41,436 nucleotides of DNA from Candidatus Berkelbacteria bacterium CG10_big_fil_rev_8_21_14_0_10_43_13 (GCA_002773985.1 PEZW01000018.1:98240-139675), one strand, 5' to 3'. Shown: positions 15,971 through 25,479, counted from the stretch's first letter. The notes: generated by a model from the letters alone, not told the origin. Program-made: numbers and translations.

Positions 15971-16031
15971 TTTTGACTATTAGTCGCAAATGTAATACGA
16001 TAATAGTATTATTCGCACGAGGAATTTTTCT

Positions 16032-17333
16032 ATGAGAACACGACTTTGGGTACTGTTTAGTTTTATTGCTTTTCTAATTGTCTTGGCAGTGCTTATCGAT
16101 ATTCCAACATCACCAAGTTGGCTTGGAGGAAGTAGCACCAAAGCTCAACTCGGGCTTGATTTGGTCGGCGGCACGGAGTTGGTATATCAAGCTGATCTAT
16201 CTGCTTCGACAGATAAGTTAAAGGACCTGAGCAACCTTGAGAGTGTCTTCAGTCAGAGAATCAATTCACTCGGAGTGTCGGAGCCAAATATTCAGACCTC
16301 TGGCGGTGACAAGATCATCATCGACCTACCGGGCATCAAAGACATCAACAGCGCTATCCAAAAAATCGGACAAACGTACGAGCTAAATTTCATGACCCAG
16401 GCGACTGATACTACTGACGGTGCCCAGCTTTATGATTATTATGACCAAGGTTATCTTTACCCCGGCTATTGGAAAAAATCAGTTCTGACTGGAAAAAATT
16501 TGACCAAGGCTGATGCAACTTTTCAGAATAGCAATGGATCGGTCACATCAGATCCGGTTGTTTCGATTCAATTTGACAGTACGGGTACAGCGAAGTTCCG
16601 AACCCTAACTCAGGACAATCTAAACAAGCAGATCGCTATCGTTCTGGATAACAAGATCGTGTCTGCTCCAAACGTTTCTGTTGCAATCACAAATGGCCAA
16701 GCAGTCATCACAGGGTCAAAAGACATCAAAGAAGCTCAGGATCTAGCCAAGAGGCTGAGTGAAGGTATACTGCCAGTCCCAACCAAGCTGATCGGTCAGC
16801 AAAATATCGGTGCAACACTCGGCAAAGATTCACTCAAGCTCAGTATCGTCGCAGGCTTGATCGGACTTATTCTTGTAGCTATTTTTATGGTTTCTTTTTA
16901 CAAGTTTCCTGGCCTCATCGCTGTTTTTGCCCTAACTATCTATTCCTTCTTTGCTCTTGCTGTTTACAAGGTTATTCCAGTAACCCTGACACTAGCTGGT
17001 ATCGCTGGGTTTATACTCTCGATTGGTATGGCAATAGACGCTAATGTTCTAATATTTGAACGACTTAAGGAAGAGTTGAAAGCCGGCAAAGAGCTAAATC
17101 TAGCTCTTCATGATGGCTTCAGACGCTCTTGGCCATCTATCCGCGATTCAAATATTTCTTCCATCATCACCTGTTTGATTTTGTATTATACTACCGGCTC
17201 TGGTCCTGTGCGCGGCTTCGCCCTAACCCTGATGATAGGTATAATAATTAGTCTATTTACTGCCGTGACCTTGACTCGCACCATTCTACTGCTTATTGAC
17301 GGTAGTCGTCTCAGGAGGTTAATCCATGTATAA
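16032..17333 (+). CDS. secD: Protein translocase subunit SecD
   Basis: This 433-residue SecD has an N-terminal membrane helix, the periplasmic domain starting LGLDLVGGTELVYQ and containing GTAKFRTLT and VSAPNVSVAITNGQAVITG, then five further helices with GFILSIGMAIDANVLIFERLKEE, the SecD signature in TM4-5. It uses the proton gradient to pull secreted proteins outward during Sec export. It is short relative to E. coli SecD (about 615) because the large periplasmic head is reduced, which is usual for Gram-positive-like and CPR forms. It overlaps secF by eight bases. Confidence 0.94.
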   Translation: MRTRLWVLFSFIAFLIVLAVLIDIPTSPSWLGGSSTKAQLGLDLVGGTELVYQADLSASTDKLKDLSNLESVFSQRINSLGVSEPNIQTSGGDKIIIDLPGIKDINSAIQKIGQTYELNFMTQATDTTDGAQLYDYYDQGYLYPGYWKKSVLTGKNLTKADATFQNSNGSVTSDPVVSIQFDSTGTAKFRTLTQDNLNKQIAIVLDNKIVSAPNVSVAITNGQAVITGSKDIKEAQDLAKRLSEGILPVPTKLIGQQNIGATLGKDSLKLSIVAGLIGLILVAIFMVSFYKFPGLIAVFALTIYSFFALAVYKVIPVTLTLAGIAGFILSIGMAIDANVLIFERLKEELKAGKELNLALHDGFRRSWPSIRDSNISSIITCLILYYTTGSGPVRGFALTLMIGIIISLFTAVTLTRTILLLIDGSRLRRLIHV

Positions 17334-18234
17334 AATTATCAAAAAAAGCTGGATATGGTTTACATTTTCTGGTGTCTTAATTGTTCTTTCGATTATTTTT
17401 CTGGCGACTTTTGGCTTGCGCATCGGTATCGATTTCAAAGGGGGGACTAATATCGAATTTCAATCCGCAAAGTCAGACAAGATAAGCCTCGCGACTGATG
17501 TCTTGGACACCGAAGGCTACACTGGCTATCAGATAAAGGAAAGTGGCACGAACAAAGCAATAATTCAAATTCAGACACTCACCAACGACGAACACGCAAA
17601 ATTAGCAGCTGATTTGCAATCGAAAATTTCCGACTATGACGAGACTAGTTACGACACTGTTGGGCCAACCATCGGCCACGACCTGACCATAAAATCGGTT
17701 TGGGCTGTGATTTTGGCGTCTCTTGGTATTATTGTTTTTGTTGCCTTTGCTTTCCGCAAAGTCCCAAAACCATTGTCATCCTGGAAGTTTGGTGTTTGTG
17801 CCGTCATCGCTCTGATTCATGACCTTTTGATAACGACCGGCTTTGTCGCCCTCGTTGGTCATTTCTTTATCTGGATGGAAGTAAACGCTTTATTTATCAC
17901 CGCTCTTCTTACTATTATGGGTTTTTCTGTCCACGACACAATTGTTGTCTATGACCGACTTCGAGAGAACTTCATCAAAAATCCAAAAGAAGACATCACA
18001 TTGTCCGCTGAGGAAAGTATCAACCAAACCATCGTCCGCTCGATCAATACTTCTATGACCACGATTATAGTATTGTTGGCACTGCTAATATTTGGTAGTG
18101 GTTCGATCAGAGAGTTTGTCCTGACTCTGACCTTTGGTATTCTCATCGGAACATACTCCTCAATCTTCAACGCCACACCGCTTCTGGTCTGGTGGCACAA
18201 GAAAGACGCCTCCCGCAAACTGAATTCAAAGTAG
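17326..18234 (+). CDS. secF: Protein translocase subunit SecF
   Basis: This 302-residue SecF has an N-terminal helix, IGIDFKGGTNIEF, a compact periplasmic domain, and five C-terminal helices with LLTIMGFSVHDTIVVYDRLREN. It pairs with SecD to assist SecYEG. The AGGAGG ribosome binding site lies inside the secD 3' end, confirming coupled translation. Confidence 0.94.
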   Translation: MYKIIKKSWIWFTFSGVLIVLSIIFLATFGLRIGIDFKGGTNIEFQSAKSDKISLATDVLDTEGYTGYQIKESGTNKAIIQIQTLTNDEHAKLAADLQSKISDYDETSYDTVGPTIGHDLTIKSVWAVILASLGIIVFVAFAFRKVPKPLSSWKFGVCAVIALIHDLLITTGFVALVGHFFIWMEVNALFITALLTIMGFSVHDTIVVYDRLRENFIKNPKEDITLSAEESINQTIVRSINTSMTTIIVLLALLIFGSGSIREFVLTLTFGILIGTYSSIFNATPLLVWWHKKDASRKLNSK

Positions 18235-18340
18235 GGGAGTGGGTCGATTCTATTTTCAGTTCTATTTTTGACCGAATATTTCGTGTGTTATCATATCCTT
18301 TATTCTCCTGCAACAAAAATACTTTACATAAATAAATTGC

Positions 18341-18381
18341 AAATAGATTGAAAAAAATTTTTGTTCTTCAAATCTATTTTT
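18341..18381 (+). terminator. Possible terminator after secF
   Basis: AAATAGATTGAA and TTCAAATCTATTT pair with one bulge, followed by TTCTG. Weak but in the right place. Confidence 0.4.
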
Positions 18382-18405
18382 CTGTGCAAGTTGTATTAAA
18401 TATAT

Positions 18406-18674
18406 TATTACCAGTGTTGTATAATTGTCATCCTGTCATCGACTCTGAGGTCTAGCGACCTCGTCACTCAGACTCGAATGAGAACCGATGTTGTCCTGAA
18501 GGTGAAGGATCTGATAGACCTGTCCTGCCTGCCTGCCGTAGCCATTCGACTTGCGCTCATGGTCTGAGTGTAATTGAAGACTTTAACGAAGGCTGGAGCG
18601 AAGTCGAACGGATTATTCGTTACCTCAGAATGACACTTCGATTTGAATTATACAACAGTGGTATAATTATTGTA
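18406..18674. mobile_element. Inverted-repeat-bounded miniature element
   Basis: The left end TACCAGTGTTGTATAATT and the right end AATTATACAACAGTGGTA are inverted copies with one mismatch, and similarity extends into flanking TTATT words. Inside are a family-2 palindrome and REP-like CTGAAGG/GAAGGATC words but no ORF. It looks like a MITE that has collected other repeats. Confidence 0.5.
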
Positions 18675-19337
18675 ATCTCGACCGAACCGCAGTACTCGGC
18701 GGTGAGTGGAGAGATCTTGATTAGAATCAGTTAAAACACTGTGGACATTCTAGAAAAAGATTTCTCGACTCCACTTTTGTAATCTAATAAAAAACAGGTA
18801 TTACACCGTCATACTTTATTACAAAGGTACAAACTATCATACATAGTATGAAAAGTGCTTTAGAATCGATTCTAGGGGGATCTATTTGAGCACGGTTTAC
18901 GACTAATACGTGGTGCAAGTACGCCAGAGTAGTTAGAGTAGATAATATTGGTTATGTCGCATAATGATAGTTATGCGACATTAATTATAATTCCATTCTG
19001 TAGACCTGTCCGACAAGCTTAATTTTAGTTTCGAGAATTGTTGAAGATATTTACAAATTTTCAGAAAATAATTTCCCTTTTATCGCCTATTATATTTTGT
19101 GTAAGACCTAATATAATATTGTTATTATTTTAGGAAAATATGGTAAAAAATAAAAGTGCATATTTCGACCACTCCCCCTGTTTCATCGATTTTTCGCTCC
19201 CCCGCTAGAAAATTCCATTTTCTAGCGTCCCTCGTAGCTCCGATAATTATCGGAGCGAAGTGGGATAAGTCATTTTTAAAGTTTCATAATAAAACTGAAA
19301 AAACCCGATAGTTTACACGTAACTACTCACTCATATC

Positions 19338-19502
19338 TGTCATTCCCGCCCCGTATCAGAGTACGGGGTAAACCCCGGCGGGTCATCGACTCTGAGGGAT
19401 GAGCCCTCAGGCTCAGACTCGAATGAGAATCCAGGCAACACTAATTTTTTATAGATCCCCGGGCACCACTCTCGAGAACACCACTGGTCCCGAGGATGAC
19501 AA
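19338..19502. repeat. REP family-1 copy interrupted by a family-2 palindrome
   Basis: GTCATTCCCGCCCCGTATCAGAGTACGGGG...CCGGCGGG is broken by TCATCGACTCTGAGGG...CAGACTCGAATGAGA and resumes as ATCCAGGCAAC. The intact equivalent at 40347 reads CCGGCGGGAATCCA, so the insertion point can be located to the base. Confidence 0.75.
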
Positions 19503-19565
19503 TTATAGAGCGAGTGAGCAGTTATTTTTACAACGCTCAAACATTGGAAATCAGAACTATCAGCT

Positions 19566-22500
19566 TTATTCGTCGATCTTAATCACCTCACCTTCTGGGA
19601 GATGTTTTGCATCAGCAATTAATTCATGGTGCGCAGAGTTAAATTTTGAGCCCAGATGGGTTTGCTGTGGTGCTGGAGTAGAGTCAGGCACTTTCATCAC
19701 CTGACTTTCGACCAAAGTGGTCGGATACAGGGGTGCCGCAACAACTGGCAAAAGATCTTTCTCCGGTGTTGGCTCAGAAGGCTTCTCCTTAATTGCAACA
19801 GGGGTAGACTCTTCTGACTTAGAAAATGTCTCTTTACCATCGACTTCCTCTGACAAAACAGGTTTTTCAGGTTTTGGCGGTTCGAGCTCTTGAGAAGGTT
19901 GATGTGTTGGAAAATGTTCTTCTACCCTATTCTCCTCTACTGCTTTTGCAGTAGCTACATCGTCTTTATCCGCACTTCTTCGAGGTGTTCCTTTCTCGAT
20001 CTTCTTTTCATCATTATGATGTTGTTTCTTGGGTCGATTGTGGCTTTGGTGATCTTTTTTACGACCAGACTCCCCCACTGACATTAAATTATTTCCCGAC
20101 GAAACTTTTTTTGATAATTCTATTATTTTCTTGGCTGTGTCGTCGACACTAATCTTGCTCTTGGCTAATTTTTCCTCATCAATTTCCTCACCTAGATACC
20201 ACTTCACTCCTCCCCTAGCAGTCCGCTCCTTGTAAATCTTACCATCTATGATACTGTCATATTTAATCACTCGTGATTTCGACGGCTTTTTTTCCTCTAA
20301 CTCGTCCGATATCTTGGGATCATCGCTTATTTCTGACTTTTCCTCAGGTTTTACAGCAGTTTCAGTCGGCTGAATCTGCGGTTCTGGCTTAGGTTGATCA
20401 ACATTGGCTGTTTTTGGTATTACATTTTCTTCGCGCTTGGTATCCACATTGACCCATTTGACTGGGACAGGAACGTGCTCCTTTTCTTCGTCGTTCTCAC
20501 TCGAAATCTTTTTTTCTTTTGATTGTGATTGATTCGTACCACCTGGCTTCTTAATCAATAGCGCTTCGAGACCACCTTGGCGAAACGCTTCCGCCTCAGC
20601 TTTTAGCTCCTCTTCTTCCTGCCGACTTCTGTTCAGAATAGAATCCTGAACAGCAGCCCTGGTGTTAGAATATTTTTCTCTGGATTGTTTGATAACCGCA
20701 TCGATGTTGCCAGACAATTTTTGAACCGGTGGAAGTGTCCGCGCAGAAAAGGCCGGTGACGAAATACCATTGATCAGAAGCTTGATATAGATCTGATACT
20801 TATCAAGATTGACTAGATCGTTGGCTTCAAAAACTGGTGTAAACTCTCCAATCAATCCTTCAGCGTCTGTGCCACCGACTCTAAAAGTAATCAGTGTTCC
20901 AGCGTTACCAAAAACTGCGTCCTTGACTTCGTCTGGTAACTGAGCAACATACTGATGCGCCATCGTCAGATTTAAGTTATATTTACGTGCCTCAGATAAA
21001 ATAACCGCAAACGATTCGGTCGCAAAGTTTTGAAATTCGTCAACGTAGAGATAGCAGTCTGGTCGATGATCGATTGTTGTGTCGGCTCGACTCATCGCCG
21101 CTAGCTGAACCTTCGTCACCATCATCGCACCAAGCAAGGCCGAGTTATCCTCACCAATCTTGCCACGTGACAAGTTTACAATCATAATTTTTTGCTGGTC
21201 CATGATCTCACGGATATTGATACTCGACTCCGACTGACCAACAATGTTTCGAATCGTCGATGATGAAAGGAATTGACCAACCTTGTTCAAAATTGGTGAA
21301 ACTGCCTCAGTTCTAAATTTACTATCGAAAGAAGCAAATTCATTTAGCCAAAATTCCTTAATCACTGGGTCTTTGACCTTTTCCAAAACCTTGTCGCGGA
21401 AACGGCTATTCGTCAACATCCGCGGAATATCAAGCATAGTCGAGCTGGGATAGTCGAGCAAAGCAAAGACGGTATTTCGCATGATGTGCTCTAAGCGTGG
21501 TCCCCATGAATCACCAAAGATTTTTTTGAAGATTCCGACGAAACCTGAGGCCACGATGCTCTTGAAATCGTCGTCGACATTTTCGAGCAGGTTGAAGGCG
21601 ACAGGAAATTCTCTGTCTGATGGATCAAAAATGATAACATCATTGACTCGGTTATCTGGAATGCATGACAAAACCTTGTCAGCCAATTCACCATGCGGAT
21701 CGACAACAACCACTCCCCTGCCTGCCATCACATCATTGATCGCCATATTTTCAATCAGTGTCGATTTACCGGTACCAGACTTACCAACCATATAGATATG
21801 GCGTCGGCGATCGTCCCTCTTGATTCCGAATGTTCGATACATGTTGCGAAAATTTGTCTCCCCTATAATCGTCAGATCACCTTCGGGTGTGTTTTCTCGC
21901 AAAGGCAAATTCGCTGGCGGCTCACCTTTTTTCGACCCTGACCAGACTATGTTTGGAGTCGAAACTGAACTGTGTGGCAGATGAAACACCGAGGCCAACT
22001 CTGCAATATTGAAAATCTCACCGTAATTAGTAAAAGAACGAATGGAAAAATCCTTGCGTCGTTGCTGATCGTTTAGATGTATGTCCCCTACTCTGAAACC
22101 ATTTAAGTTCGTTGTGTTGTACTGTTTAAACGCTGCCGCAACACTTTGACATTTCATCCGAGCTGAAATGCTGTCTGAACTTATCGCCATAATTCTGATT
22201 TTGGTCTCGAAACCTAGTTTTGTAATCTTGGTTTCAATATTTTTCAATGCGTCTTCAACTGAGGCCGGAAGTTTAATCTCAGGCGCAGTTTTTTCAAAAT
22301 ATTCTCCCGGTCGAAAAGCCTGCAGTAGCAGCACTTTCAAACCATCAAGCAAGCCTTTACCTAGCTGACCAGCAAAACCTTTGTCACTGGCCTTCGCACC
22401 AGATCTGACCGACGAGACCATCGAGTGACCTCTCTCCTGCCAACTATCACCGACAGGACGAATGATCATCTGAAACCAAATTTCTTCTCCGCTGTTTAAT

Positions 22501-23009
22501 TTTGACATCACTGAGGTGATACCAGATATCGGATCAACTTCGAAATCAGTAAACTGTTTGATCGGATAAGCGTCTGGCTTATTCAGCCCAAGTTCACAGA
22601 TAGCAAAATTCTGTGAGGAGATATCTAGGTCTTGTGTATAATCCCCCACCTCATTTATTTCAACAGTCGGATATTGAGCATAGATCTGACCCTCGACAAA
22701 ATCCTTCAGATGAACTGGTAGATAAACATAGAATTGAATAAATTTCTCTTTTGAGACAATTTCGAAACTCAAGTGATTTTGGTACTTTGCACTCTCTGAA
22801 TAGATACCATGAATTGCCGCAAACATCTGTTCGGCAGCCAGTGGAGACTTGTCGTTATTTTTAGGAACATCAATCCGCAAAACCGTATATTCTTGGGCAT
22901 TTAACCAATCAACCTTTTTCAGATTGACATTGATCCTGGAGATAGCCCAGATCAAATAGATCGGCGCAATTATTAGGACAGTGTAAACAATGATTAAAAC
23001 AATACTCAT
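19566..23009 (-). CDS. TraG/HerA-like membrane ATPase 1, with long disordered tail
   Basis: This 1147-residue protein has an N-terminal membrane anchor (3-24), an alpha/beta domain shared with the paralogue at 25480 (about 40-360), and a type IV coupling-protein-like ATPase with Walker A GKSGTGKS at 409-416, VVVDPHGELAD, IVNLSRGKIGEDNSALLG, and Walker B CYLYVDEFQNF with sensor AHQYVAQL. From about residue 790 the sequence is charged and low-complexity, with many Glu, Lys and Pro. Relatives couple DNA or protein substrates to a transporter at the membrane. No relaxase or VirB4 is nearby, so the cargo is unknown. Ribosome binding site AAAAGGTGTC, with TATAAT at 23081-23076 upstream. Confidence 0.82.
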   Translation of the reverse strand: MSIVLIIVYTVLIIAPIYLIWAISRINVNLKKVDWLNAQEYTVLRIDVPKNNDKSPLAAEQMFAAIHGIYSESAKYQNHLSFEIVSKEKFIQFYVYLPVHLKDFVEGQIYAQYPTVEINEVGDYTQDLDISSQNFAICELGLNKPDAYPIKQFTDFEVDPISGITSVMSKLNSGEEIWFQMIIRPVGDSWQERGHSMVSSVRSGAKASDKGFAGQLGKGLLDGLKVLLLQAFRPGEYFEKTAPEIKLPASVEDALKNIETKITKLGFETKIRIMAISSDSISARMKCQSVAAAFKQYNTTNLNGFRVGDIHLNDQQRRKDFSIRSFTNYGEIFNIAELASVFHLPHSSVSTPNIVWSGSKKGEPPANLPLRENTPEGDLTIIGETNFRNMYRTFGIKRDDRRRHIYMVGKSGTGKSTLIENMAINDVMAGRGVVVVDPHGELADKVLSCIPDNRVNDVIIFDPSDREFPVAFNLLENVDDDFKSIVASGFVGIFKKIFGDSWGPRLEHIMRNTVFALLDYPSSTMLDIPRMLTNSRFRDKVLEKVKDPVIKEFWLNEFASFDSKFRTEAVSPILNKVGQFLSSSTIRNIVGQSESSINIREIMDQQKIMIVNLSRGKIGEDNSALLGAMMVTKVQLAAMSRADTTIDHRPDCYLYVDEFQNFATESFAVILSEARKYNLNLTMAHQYVAQLPDEVKDAVFGNAGTLITFRVGGTDAEGLIGEFTPVFEANDLVNLDKYQIYIKLLINGISSPAFSARTLPPVQKLSGNIDAVIKQSREKYSNTRAAVQDSILNRSRQEEEELKAEAEAFRQGGLEALLIKKPGGTNQSQSKEKKISSENDEEKEHVPVPVKWVNVDTKREENVIPKTANVDQPKPEPQIQPTETAVKPEEKSEISDDPKISDELEEKKPSKSRVIKYDSIIDGKIYKERTARGGVKWYLGEEIDEEKLAKSKISVDDTAKKIIELSKKVSSGNNLMSVGESGRKKDHQSHNRPKKQHHNDEKKIEKGTPRRSADKDDVATAKAVEENRVEEHFPTHQPSQELEPPKPEKPVLSEEVDGKETFSKSEESTPVAIKEKPSEPTPEKDLLPVVAAPLYPTTLVESQVMKVPDSTPAPQQTHLGSKFNSAHHELIADAKHLPEGEVIKIDE

Positions 23010-23120
23010 GACACCTTTTCAAAGAAAATAATGATCCTTTGAACGGAAAACTTGGCTAGAATACTAACCAAGATAATTATACAACAAGAGAACGGGAGAT
23101 ACTAGATGGTATCTCGTAAA

Positions 23121-23456
23121 TTATTTACGAAAGTCAAACAACTCACGGCGTGCTTCTTTCATATCTTTTTTAATATCTTTCGGGTCGCCGCTGCTTTCAA
23201 CCAAAATTCGATGCCAATAACGGTTTATTCTTCGATAAAAAATTAAACGAAGTGTGCTATACGCTGCGAAAAAAATAAAAAGCAGTTTAAGCCAGAAGCT
23301 TAATCGGTGCCATTCTACAGTAATGAGAAACGGAAAGATCAGCACAGCTATAATTGCACCGATGATATCATACTGCATGTCTACTTTGTGTGCATATTCA
23401 CGAGTAAATGATCTTTTAAAAAAGCTCTTTACTCTTATCCAGACTGTCTGTTTCAT
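23121..23456 (-). CDS. Small two-helix membrane protein
   Basis: This is a 111-residue protein if started at the ATG at 23456 (internal Met17 of the track ORF), just ten bases after the upstream stop. It has a basic N-terminus, two hydrophobic segments (about residues 30-47 and 55-74), and a polar C-terminal helix ending DMKEARRELFDFRK. I recognise no family. It is last in a likely three-gene transcript with the sigma-region-4 protein, and it lies just upstream of TraG-like ATPase 1. The start is uncertain because no strong Shine-Dalgarno is visible. Confidence 0.6.
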   Translation of the reverse strand: MKQTVWIRVKSFFKRSFTREYAHKVDMQYDIIGAIIAVLIFPFLITVEWHRLSFWLKLLFIFFAAYSTLRLIFYRRINRYWHRILVESSGDPKDIKKDMKEARRELFDFRK

Positions 23457-23466
23457 GACAGAATTC

Positions 23467-24495
23467 TTACTTAAGTGCGTAGCGATCTTTTGCCACTTTG
23501 GCAAAAGCCGGTTTTGTCTGAAGATTGATTACAACGGTATTTTTTTTGACCATTCTTTGTTTCAAGACTTTTTTGGTAATCTCTTCGACACTCAGACCTT
23601 CTTTGTGACCGTCGAGAACATTTTTGATAATATCGGCGACTGTGCCATCCTGATAACCCCACTCAGACAAAGCATAGATGCCGCGACCGATCAGGACAAA
23701 CCTTTGGTCAGCAATCAGTTCATTGTGGACAGTAGCGCGAACAATATTTTTGTTATTAAATTTTTGTACAGAAATTGCCTTGGCGATATCACCAAAATGC
23801 ATCGGCTTGCCGTTTTGTTTCAAAACAAAATAGATTTTGTCGCGAACATTCCGCGGGTTGATCTCCGGCCAGGCGGTCAGGCCGATTTCTCCGGAATCAG
23901 TTGTGATTAATTTTTTGCTGATCTCTGGAAGTTCCGACAAAAAGGTTACCTTGAACTTCTTGTGATCAGGGTGCGCGTCAATCAAAACATCGAGTGTCGC
24001 TGGTTTGTTTAGATTATCGAGATGTTTGGCCCAATCATTTATAACCTTGACAGCTTCGTCTTTTGACATACTCGCCAAAATCCAGCCGGCTTCAAGCTCA
24101 GTGGTTTTTTCGATTTTGATTATCTGAGGCATCAAAGAAAAGACAAGATGAAGAGAATTGAATTCATCTTTGCTCTCCCAATGGTTTTGTTCTAGAAACC
24201 TTTTAGCAATTTTAGAATGACTAGTGATACCACCGCTTTTTTCAAATTCGGCAATAATTTCAAGAACAACAGGGTTTTTCTTCTCGACGATTTCACGTGC
24301 CATTTTTCTTAGTCCCTCACGTTCGATTTGACGGATACGTTCGCGAGACAATTTGAGCTTGCGACCAATCGAGGAAAGTGTTTGGTGATCTGAACCAATG
24401 CCAAAACGACCGAGAACGACTGTAGCCTCGTTTGGCTTCAAATTCGCGACTGAATCTTTCACCAGTTTGTGCGGACTAAAATTCTTAATTGCCAT
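23467..24495 (-). CDS. Sigma-70 region 4 HTH fused to a HARE-HTH domain
   Basis: This 342-residue protein's first 75 residues are a sigma-70 region 4 HTH (ATVVLGRFG..., LSSIGRKLKLSRERIRQIERE), which normally contacts the -35 box. No regions 2 or 3 are present, so it cannot be a full sigma factor. Around residues 215-280 a HARE-HTH-type winged helix is visible (RDKIYFVLKQNGKPMHFGDIAKAI, RATVHNELIADQRFVLIGRG), a fold also seen in RNA polymerase delta and in chromatin-linked proteins. A transcription cofactor role is likely (inference). Ribosome binding site AAGAGGCAGT. It follows the 173-aa gene by 20 bases. Confidence 0.75.
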   Translation of the reverse strand: MAIKNFSPHKLVKDSVANLKPNEATVVLGRFGIGSDHQTLSSIGRKLKLSRERIRQIEREGLRKMAREIVEKKNPVVLEIIAEFEKSGGITSHSKIAKRFLEQNHWESKDEFNSLHLVFSLMPQIIKIEKTTELEAGWILASMSKDEAVKVINDWAKHLDNLNKPATLDVLIDAHPDHKKFKVTFLSELPEISKKLITTDSGEIGLTAWPEINPRNVRDKIYFVLKQNGKPMHFGDIAKAISVQKFNNKNIVRATVHNELIADQRFVLIGRGIYALSEWGYQDGTVADIIKNVLDGHKEGLSVEEITKKVLKQRMVKKNTVVINLQTKPAFAKVAKDRYALK

Positions 24496-24515
24496 ACTGC
24501 CTCTTGTTTAAATAA

Positions 24516-25037
24516 TTATTTAGTAATATTTGTTTCTTCTAGACCGATAAGATTCTCAACTGCGGCCCACTCCGAGACTTCGTCTTCAGGCACCAAAATA
24601 GTAAGTTTGTCGCCTGTTTCCGCTTTGAAATAAGTGACCGAAGCCGGTAAGACGCGATATTCTGTCTCACCTACCTTGACTACATATTTTCCAGTCTCAA
24701 CTTCGATCAGATTGCCAATCAATTTTGCTCTTTTGACCGGACCAATCTGCTTATAGAGAAATGTCCCATCTTCAAGAATAGTTAGCTTCAAGATGTCACC
24801 GGAAACTAGTTTCGATTTCGAAGCATAGTTTGCCGGAATCTGATACGACTTGCCCTTTTCAGCAAGCATTGCTACGCCATCGAAAACACCTTCAACAATC
24901 TGTCCTTCTGCAGCTGCAAGATTTTTTGCTTTTGTAGCCAGATTTACTCCAAACAAAACACTCTTGGCCTCACGAATCTCAGCCTCTGCTTTGTCAAGTA
25001 ATTTCTTGACTTTTTCTAGGTCCAGTTCTTTTGTCAT
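24516..25037 (-). CDS. Conserved-looking protein of unknown function, 173 aa
   Basis: The N-terminus is a charged helix (ELDLEKVKKLLDKAEAEIREAK). The rest is beta-rich with short hydrophobic strands and many glycines (GQIVEGVFDGVAMLA, SKSKLVSGDILKLTI, KRAKLIGNLIEVE), suggesting a small barrel such as an OB- or SH3-like fold. I do not recognise a named family. The regular codon use and the position at the head of an operon with the sigma-region-4 protein argue that it is real. No ribosome binding site is obvious. Confidence 0.6.
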   Translation of the reverse strand: MTKELDLEKVKKLLDKAEAEIREAKSVLFGVNLATKAKNLAAAEGQIVEGVFDGVAMLAEKGKSYQIPANYASKSKLVSGDILKLTILEDGTFLYKQIGPVKRAKLIGNLIEVETGKYVVKVGETEYRVLPASVTYFKAETGDKLTILVPEDEVSEWAAVENLIGLEETNITK

Positions 25038-25479
25038 TTTATTTTTGATTAGTGACTGAGAGACTGAGAATCGAGTAAATCAATCTGACTCTCTGTAGCT
25101 CTGAAACTCTGGCACTCATTACAGTTACATTACCATAATAGTATTAATACGTCAACACTTTTTTGGGTAACTGATCACTGTCATCCCGCACTGTAAGCTT
25201 GAGAACCTGCCCTGAGCGAAGCCGAACGGGTGCGGGATCTTGTGCTAAAAAGAGAGAAAAGATCCCTGTCTTCGACTCTGAGGTCTAGCGACCTCATCGC
25301 TCAGACTCGAATGAGCTCTCCAGTCTCAGGCAGGGATGACAAACATAAAGTGAGTGAACAGTTACTTTTTTGACGTAATAAATTACCCGGGCTGTCATTT
25401 CGAATTCGTGAGCCAAAGGCTCCCCCTTGGGGCTCTTGCGGGTGGAGAAATCTTTTAATACTACGGTAATAATTAGCTC
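25038..25479. other. Intergenic region with repeats
   Basis: This contains a REP family-1 copy with a nested family-2 palindrome (25179-25343) and a third repeat-like hairpin (GAGCCAAAGGCTC, then CCCCCTTGGGG) ending GGAGAAATCTTTT near 25445. No ORF is supportable. Confidence 0.55.
25179..25343. repeat. REP-like repeat with nested family-2 palindrome
   Basis: GTCATCCCGCACTG...GTGCGGGATC is followed by GATCCCTGTC, a family-2 palindrome (TTCGACTCTGAGGTCTAGCG...CAGACTCGAATGAG), then CAGGCAGGGATGACA. Confidence 0.7.

Larger units (their letters stand above)
18235..19565. other. Long non-coding, repeat-rich region
   Basis: About 1.3 kb lies between the convergent secF and TraG-like genes. I see no ORF with a ribosome binding site. 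It holds a possible secF terminator (18341-18381), an inverted-repeat-bounded segment (18406-18674) carrying nested palindromes, a hairpin ATGTCGCATAA-TGATAG-TTATGCGACAT (about 18954-18981), CATACATAGTATG, GCTAGAAAA-TTCCA-TTTTCTAGC (19204-19226), the perfect 20-bp palindrome GCTCCGATAATTATCGGAGC (19237-19256), and a REP composite (19338-19502). Confidence 0.6.

Noticed and set aside
18235-19565. Hidden rRNA, tRNA or protein gene in the 1.3-kb gap
   Set aside because: No tRNA cloverleaf, rRNA segment or ORF with a ribosome binding site was found. The short ORFs at 19340 and 19399 lie in repeats.
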